From NCBI GenBank assembly GCA_035578155.1, contig JAPWDM010000014.1, forward strand, positions 11,945,501-12,009,500: a stretch of DNA of 64,000 nucleotides. Direction: 5' to 3'. The DNA is from Brachynemurus nebulosus (lineage: Eukaryota > Arthropoda > Insecta > Neuroptera > Myrmeleontidae). The notes under the pieces are model-generated. The model did not search any database. It worked only from the letters and a program-made list of their open reading frames with translations, and had not been told where the DNA came from. Position 1 is the stretch's first letter; each line of letters starts with the position of its first letter. Of this stretch, positions 59,785 to 64,000 are shown piece after piece. The position numbers were made by a program, and so were the translations under genes.

Positions 59785-60154
59785 TTAAACGTTTAAAAAT
59801 GATTTACCTTTAAACCTTACGGTAAATGATTTACTGTAAATTTCAACTTTTTTATTTCGACTGAGGTTCATTTCACGGGCAATACCATCTAGCTTAATAG
59901 GCTTTTTGGTTTTTTTTTTTTTAATTTCAGGCAGTGTAAAGGTCGCTATCACTGCAGCAGTGGGGGAACTTTTTTTTGGAGCCTTGGAAGATCGCAAATA
60001 ACTAACTGGATTTTCAATTTTTTGGTCCAAAAATTTTATCATAAATTTACTATATATCAGCGAATATATCCTTAAAATATTAAAACATTCCATACGGTTA
60101 TTTTCTTTAAAAAAATTCCCAAGGATCACCTTTTTTTCAGGCGGTCCCCCTTAA
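59785..60154 (-). mobile_element. Truncated copy of the TTAA element at 7774
   Basis: Reading on the minus strand from TTAA (60151-60154), GGGGGACCGCCTGAAAAAAA, GGAATTTTTTTAAAGAAAAT, ATGATAAAATTTTTGGACCA and AAAAAGCCTATTAAGCT follow the order of 7774-8060. The homology stops near 59830 and the opposite TIR is absent. Here a 114-codon frame (59785-60129) stays open; its C-terminal half is Lys-rich (EIKKKKTKKPIKLDGIAREM). The 7.9-kb copy is shorter by about 20 bp in this part and shifts frame. I do not recognise the peptide; it may derive from an ancestral element protein or be chance. Confidence 0.6.
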
Positions 60155-61749
60155 GATACGATATGATTCATCATTTGGCTATGACGGAATCCTTTTAATT
60201 ACAGCAGATCAAGAAGATTTGATTTAACCTTAGGTAAAAGAAATAAAGCGTCTGTCTTTCTTTGAAACTGAACCAACACAAATAAAAACTGAATATTACT
60301 AGAGAAAAACAGTTAACAGTAAACAACAGTTAACCGTATAAAAACACATCTCTCTCTCGATTGAATATACCTAATTGTGAATATTTCTTATTGCATCCGA
60401 AATGTTTATATTAAATCATCAGAAATGAAAAATCAGATGAATCAGACTTTAATTTTCAAATCGTTTTGAAAGAAACTTAAGGTAGATTCCTTAAAATTAT
60501 TTAAATGCCAGAAATGAAATAATTTATTTCTTTTGAAAAGCTGTAACTCAGTAACTAGGAGCCCGATAATTAAATTAAATACTTCAAATTTTTCGTCGAG
60601 AAACATTCTACAAAAAATATACGAAGCAATTTTTCTGTCGGGTCAAAAATAGAAAAGTTATTTGACCTCAAAGGTTTTTATTTCCAAATTTTTCATCGTT
60701 TTTTGCTAATAATTTTCTTACTTTAAAAGCTACTTAAAAAAAACTTAATTACAAAAGTTATAGAAAATAAAATTATCTAACAAAAAGGTCTTTACAAAAT
60801 TTTTGTCAGACTAACGGTTTTGGAGATATTCGAAGAAAAATAATTCGACCTTTTTCGAAGGTGGCGGTTGAACGACAACACCGCCAATCCCGAAATCTCA
60901 GTTTTACGTTCATCACTGGCCCCCCTTACGACTTTCAAAAAAAAAAAAATTGCTGCCTACCCGAAATGCACGGTCCATCTACGCTTTCACTTCACTAATA
61001 ATAGTCAAAGTTTTTCATCTGCAAGTGAAATGGTTAAATAAATTTCTTATATTTTATGACAGTTTCTTATTTTTACTTGTTAAAATGATGGAAATATTTA
61101 AACTATAACCATAATATTACTCCTAATACTTTCAACTTTATATTCAGTCAGTTGCGCCCCGGTATTAACAGTGTTTTATTGTTATTAGGAAATTTTATAT
61201 GATTTTATTATTATACGCTTGCTTTACAAACGTATACGTACGTAAAAATTTCAGTTCATTGTTTCAGGTTTTTCTTTTTCCCGTTTCGCCTTCGCTAGCT
61301 GTAGTCGTCGTTCATTCACTCTTATTACGGCGGAGATAAAATAAAAAATAAAAATAAAATGAAAGAAGAAAAATGTGAAATAAAAGAAAAGAATTAATGG
61401 ATTTTGATGTCCGCAGTAATTTATGGGGAATATAAAAAGTTTTGAACTTTAGCTTTTGTTAATATTGAAATTAATATTATGCAGCTGTTCAGTTTAATAA
61501 GTCAGTAATTGAAACTTTTAACATCTTTTTTGTAAACAATATGATCAAACAATATCATGTTTGTCTTTGTCAGAATTGTAAAATAGGTATACATACATAT
61601 TTATGCATTTTTCGACGCTGATCACGAGTCTAAAGTCGACGTACCACAATGTTAAATATGTGGTGTCGAGACCATTATTTATTAAAAACAAATTGTATAT
61701 ACTCTAGTCTCTAGTGTAATGTTTATAATTTCTGTCGAAAAAACAAAAA
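60155..61749. other. Non-coding stretch
   Basis: No gene recognised. 60530-60960 has the style of an ORF-less dispersed repeat (GCTGTAACTCAGTAACTAGG, TTTTTGTCAGACTAACGGTT, TTGGAGATATTCGAAG), but no second copy is in the window. Confidence 0.4.
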
Positions 61750-62007
61750 TTGTCCTTATTTTTCTGGATTATATAATAGGCCAAGTGGTCGGAAACTAAT
61801 ATTTCATATTACACGACCTAATTTTATTCAAATGAAGGGAGGAAATGATTCAAGGCGACAAGAATCCGATTCAAAATTAAATAATAGCTTTTAAATATTT
61901 CTCTATCGTTAAGAAAGTTTTGATACTCTTCTGAATTACCTACATGGTAGACCAAGTAGTCTCAAAACGACAATTTTATATTGCACGACCTATATTATTC
62001 CAACGAA

Positions 62008-62485
62008 CACTTTCAGTTCCAAGGTTTCGGCATCCGACAATAAACAAATCATCCGCAGAGGCCAACCGCGATCAATATTTAGAATAAACAAAACACTTAA
62101 AAATGTTTGTAAAAAATATTTTATATAAATCTAATAAAAATAATTTATTACTACGTATACCGGACACTTTTCATTTTTTGTAGGTACAGATAAATATAAT
62201 ATGTTTTATCATCAAAATATCTAGCTTCATCTTTTATTTACAACAATAGTTTTATACACATATGTATGTATGTGTGTGTTGTGTGATTGTATGTATATGT
62301 TTGTTTTATCAAAATAATAATAACTATGTATTCATCTTTTGGATATACCTACCTGCATAACACACACATGTTGAATCATTTAGTGCTCTGTGGAATCATT
62401 TTACATATTTGTTTCCATAAAATTACTTTAAAAAATTGCCAGCTGCCGGGGTAGTTTATTGTGAATGTGCTCGGGCTTCATAATG
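62008..62485 (+). mobile_element. TTAA-type element, copy B, in the satellite
   Basis: It starts CACTTTCAGTTCCAAGG and ends CTCGGGCTTCATAATG followed by TTAA (62486-62489). The intact satellite unit reads TTCCAATTAATGG at this point, so the target was TTAA; the left copy has decayed to CGAA. It is collinear with copy A at 29440-30518 but uninterrupted (478 bp). Confidence 0.7.
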
Positions 62486-62721
62486 TTAATGACAGAAATG
62501 TCTCCAATTGTAAGCTACAATAATTCTGCCTATTTAAAATTAAAAAAATCGCTTTTAAATATTTCTCTGATGTTTAAGAAAATTTTAATACTTTTCTGAA
62601 TTGCATGGTAGACCAAGTGGTCGGAAAGCGACAGTTCATACTACACGACCTAATTTTATTCCAATTAATGGCGGGAATGATTCTAAGCTACAAGAGTTCT
62701 ATTTAAAATTAAATAATGGTT

Positions 62722-63069
62722 GATTAATTTCAAAATTTTGCGACACCCTGCATGAAAAGTATTAGAAAAATTAAAATAAAATTGTTCTACATGTTTCGAT
62801 CATTTAAATGATCATCTTCAGGAACTCAAAAACTCAATTTATTGTGAATCAACTGAGACAAAAGCAAAACATCAAATGGACATAACCTTTAAAGCAATTG
62901 GATGTCAAACATGACAAATGGAAAACAAAGTTAAAATATCGAACCCCATAAGAAATAGGGAAAGTCAAAAACGTGATAAGATTGAGCGAAGAAAAGCAGA
63001 AAAATAAATGCGACCCAAATATTTACCGTATCGGGGACAACAAGTTTCAACTAAGGTTTTGGTTTGGTA
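62722..63069 (-). mobile_element. 348-bp insertion in the satellite, Penelope/retrozyme-like
   Basis: AATGGTT is present on both sides (62715-62721, 63070-63076), once in other units (TAATGGCTTTTAAACATTTC). There are no TIRs. On the minus strand the insertion carries, toward its 3' end, the hammerhead-like motif at 62784-62825. A short, TIR-less insertion with a hammerhead would fit a fragment of a Penelope-like retroelement or a small retrozyme-like element; this is inference. No coding. Confidence 0.5.
62784..62825 (-). ncRNA. Hammerhead-like motif (candidate self-cleaving RNA)
   Basis: The minus strand reads GTTC | CTGAAGA | T | GATCAT-TTAA-ATGATC | GAA | ACATGT | A | GAAC. Stem I is GUUC/GAAC (4 bp). 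CUGAAGA fits the CUGANGA core. Stem II is 6 bp with a UUAA loop. GAA closes the core. ACAUGU is self-complementary, as in the very short stem III of retroelement hammerheads that act as dimers. A precedes stem I, giving a GUA-type site. The odd point is one extra U between CUGAAGA and stem II, and stem I is short, so activity is unproven. Confidence 0.5.
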
Positions 63070-63249
63070 AATGGTTTTTAAACATTTCTATAATCCTTAA
63101 GAAAGTGTCGATATTTTTTTGAATGACATGGTAAACCAAGTAGTCGGAAGCCGACATTTCATATTACACAATCTAATGTTATTCCAATTAATGGCGGAAA
63201 TGTTACAGGCTACAAGAATTTTTTTAAATTAAAGAGTGGCCTTTCATAT

Positions 63250-63371
63250 TAAATTTAGACGTAGGTAATTTAGAAAACTGATCACCGTCATAAAATGTGA
63301 CCGGTCCGCACAAGTTTATCTAAGAACTTATCGGGCCCTGAGTCGTGACTGAGAAAAGGTTGAAAAACACT
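63250..63371 (-). repeat. hAT-like terminal sequence, copy 3
   Basis: On the minus strand from 63371: CAGTGTTTTTCAACCTTTTC, TCAGTCACGACTCAGGGCCC, GACCGGTCACATTTTATGAC. CAGTGTTT..CAACC is a typical hAT end. The opposite end was not located. Confidence 0.5.
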
Positions 63372-64000
63372 GCTCTAGTGTCTATAATGACGAAATTTTC
63401 TAATTCAAATATTCATTGTTTTTGACTCACTCGGTATAATTTGTACTTTAATTGAGGCATACATCACTTTTTAATTAGCCTGTACATTGAGCATTGTAGG
63501 GCGGGCTATTTTTTTAATTTGAGTTTTCTGAAATTCTATTTTCGTTTCTTTGATTTCTTTTTCTAAATTCATCTTCGACTAAATCAAATTTTAACTTAAT
63601 TTATAGTCCAAATCTATGTTTTCAGTATTCCACTAAATAAGATAGTTTAATGCAATATAAATTTGTCTTTGTTGAAAGGTAGTTTACCCCTGAAATATTT
63701 AATCAAAAAGTTAAAAAATTAGATAGATTTAGAGACGAACACAAAAACCAATCTGGCATAAACCTTTTTGTATTGTCGGTGGTTAAAAATATTTCAATTT
63801 AAACTTTCGTCTTATATTGTAAACTTTCTTGGTTCATTATAAATTCGACAGAGCGTAGGTACACTCGAAATATCAAAAATTCACGTCGTTGTCGCATACA
63901 AAATTCCACAAAAAGTCACACCAAACCAAATAAAAATCAATAAATCCCTTTGAAATTCTATTCACTTCAACCTTCTTTACATTAAAAAAGCTATTCTTAA
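63372..64000. other. Non-coding stretch
   Basis: No gene or element recognised up to the window edge. Confidence 0.5.

Larger units (their letters stand above)
61750..63242 (+). repeat. ~170-bp satellite array split by two insertions
   Basis: GACCAAGTGGTCGGAA or close variants recur at about 61780, 61951, 62613 and 63137. With the insertions at 62008-62485 and 62722-63069 removed, the spacing is again about 170 bp. Unit landmarks are ATTTCATATTACACGACCTA, TTCCAATTAATGGCGGAAAT, GCTTTTAAATATTTCTCT and TAAGAAAGT. GTCGGAAAACGAC can fold as a small hairpin. Same unit as at 10019 and 25588. Confidence 0.75.

Overview
This is an AT-rich (roughly 70 % by eye) animal nuclear window, most likely from an insect. 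The evidence is the density and kind of transposon debris: Tc1/mariner-, pogo-, PIF/Harbinger-, hAT-, Mutator- and TTAA-type terminal-inverted-repeat (TIR) elements, a tRNA-derived SINE, LINE-type 3' tails ending in (CAGA)n, and long (TA)n tracts. I cannot name the order or species. No intact protein-coding gene, rRNA or true tRNA is visible. Nearly all open frames over 60 codons are microsatellite or transposon translations, so the window reads as intergenic or deep intronic DNA. The one stretch that looks like host coding sequence is a short GC-rich island at 23140-23293 (minus strand), preceded by a branch-point-like motif and an AG acceptor. It may be the last exon of an unrecognised gene.

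Layout. 1-7 kb: a LINE-tail tandem repeat split by a TIR element, old ~230-bp repeats, then quiet DNA. 7-14 kb: a TIR element holding a 74-bp tandem repeat, a TTAA-flanked 0.86-kb element, a ~170-bp satellite split by a 687-bp foldback, a 0.92-kb TA-flanked element, and a SINE. 14-25 kb: microsatellites, a PIF/Harbinger relic with a broken transposase fragment, foldbacks, the candidate exon, and a 1.2-kb element packed with ACTATGT/ACATAGT motifs. 25-35 kb: satellite again, two elements with purine-rich TIRs, three CpG-rich hairpins, a TTAA-type element carrying an insertion, and a pogo-like MITE. 35-45 kb: mostly featureless, with a LINE ORF2 C-terminal relic, a paired palindromic element, and a GGGTAAAGTGGCCA-type element. 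45-57 kb: an inverted repeat loaded with another MITE, hAT-like and Harbinger-like MITEs (one built round a ~210-bp near-perfect hairpin), a 9-bp-TSD element, and a 1.57-kb foldback. 57-64 kb: a second copy of the TA element with a hAT-like element nested in it, a further foldback, and a ~170-bp satellite region that received two insertions, one carrying a hammerhead-like motif.

There is no operon or pathway logic here. What ties the window together is serial nesting: in several places a second copy gives the empty site, so target-site duplications and relative ages can be read directly from the sequence.
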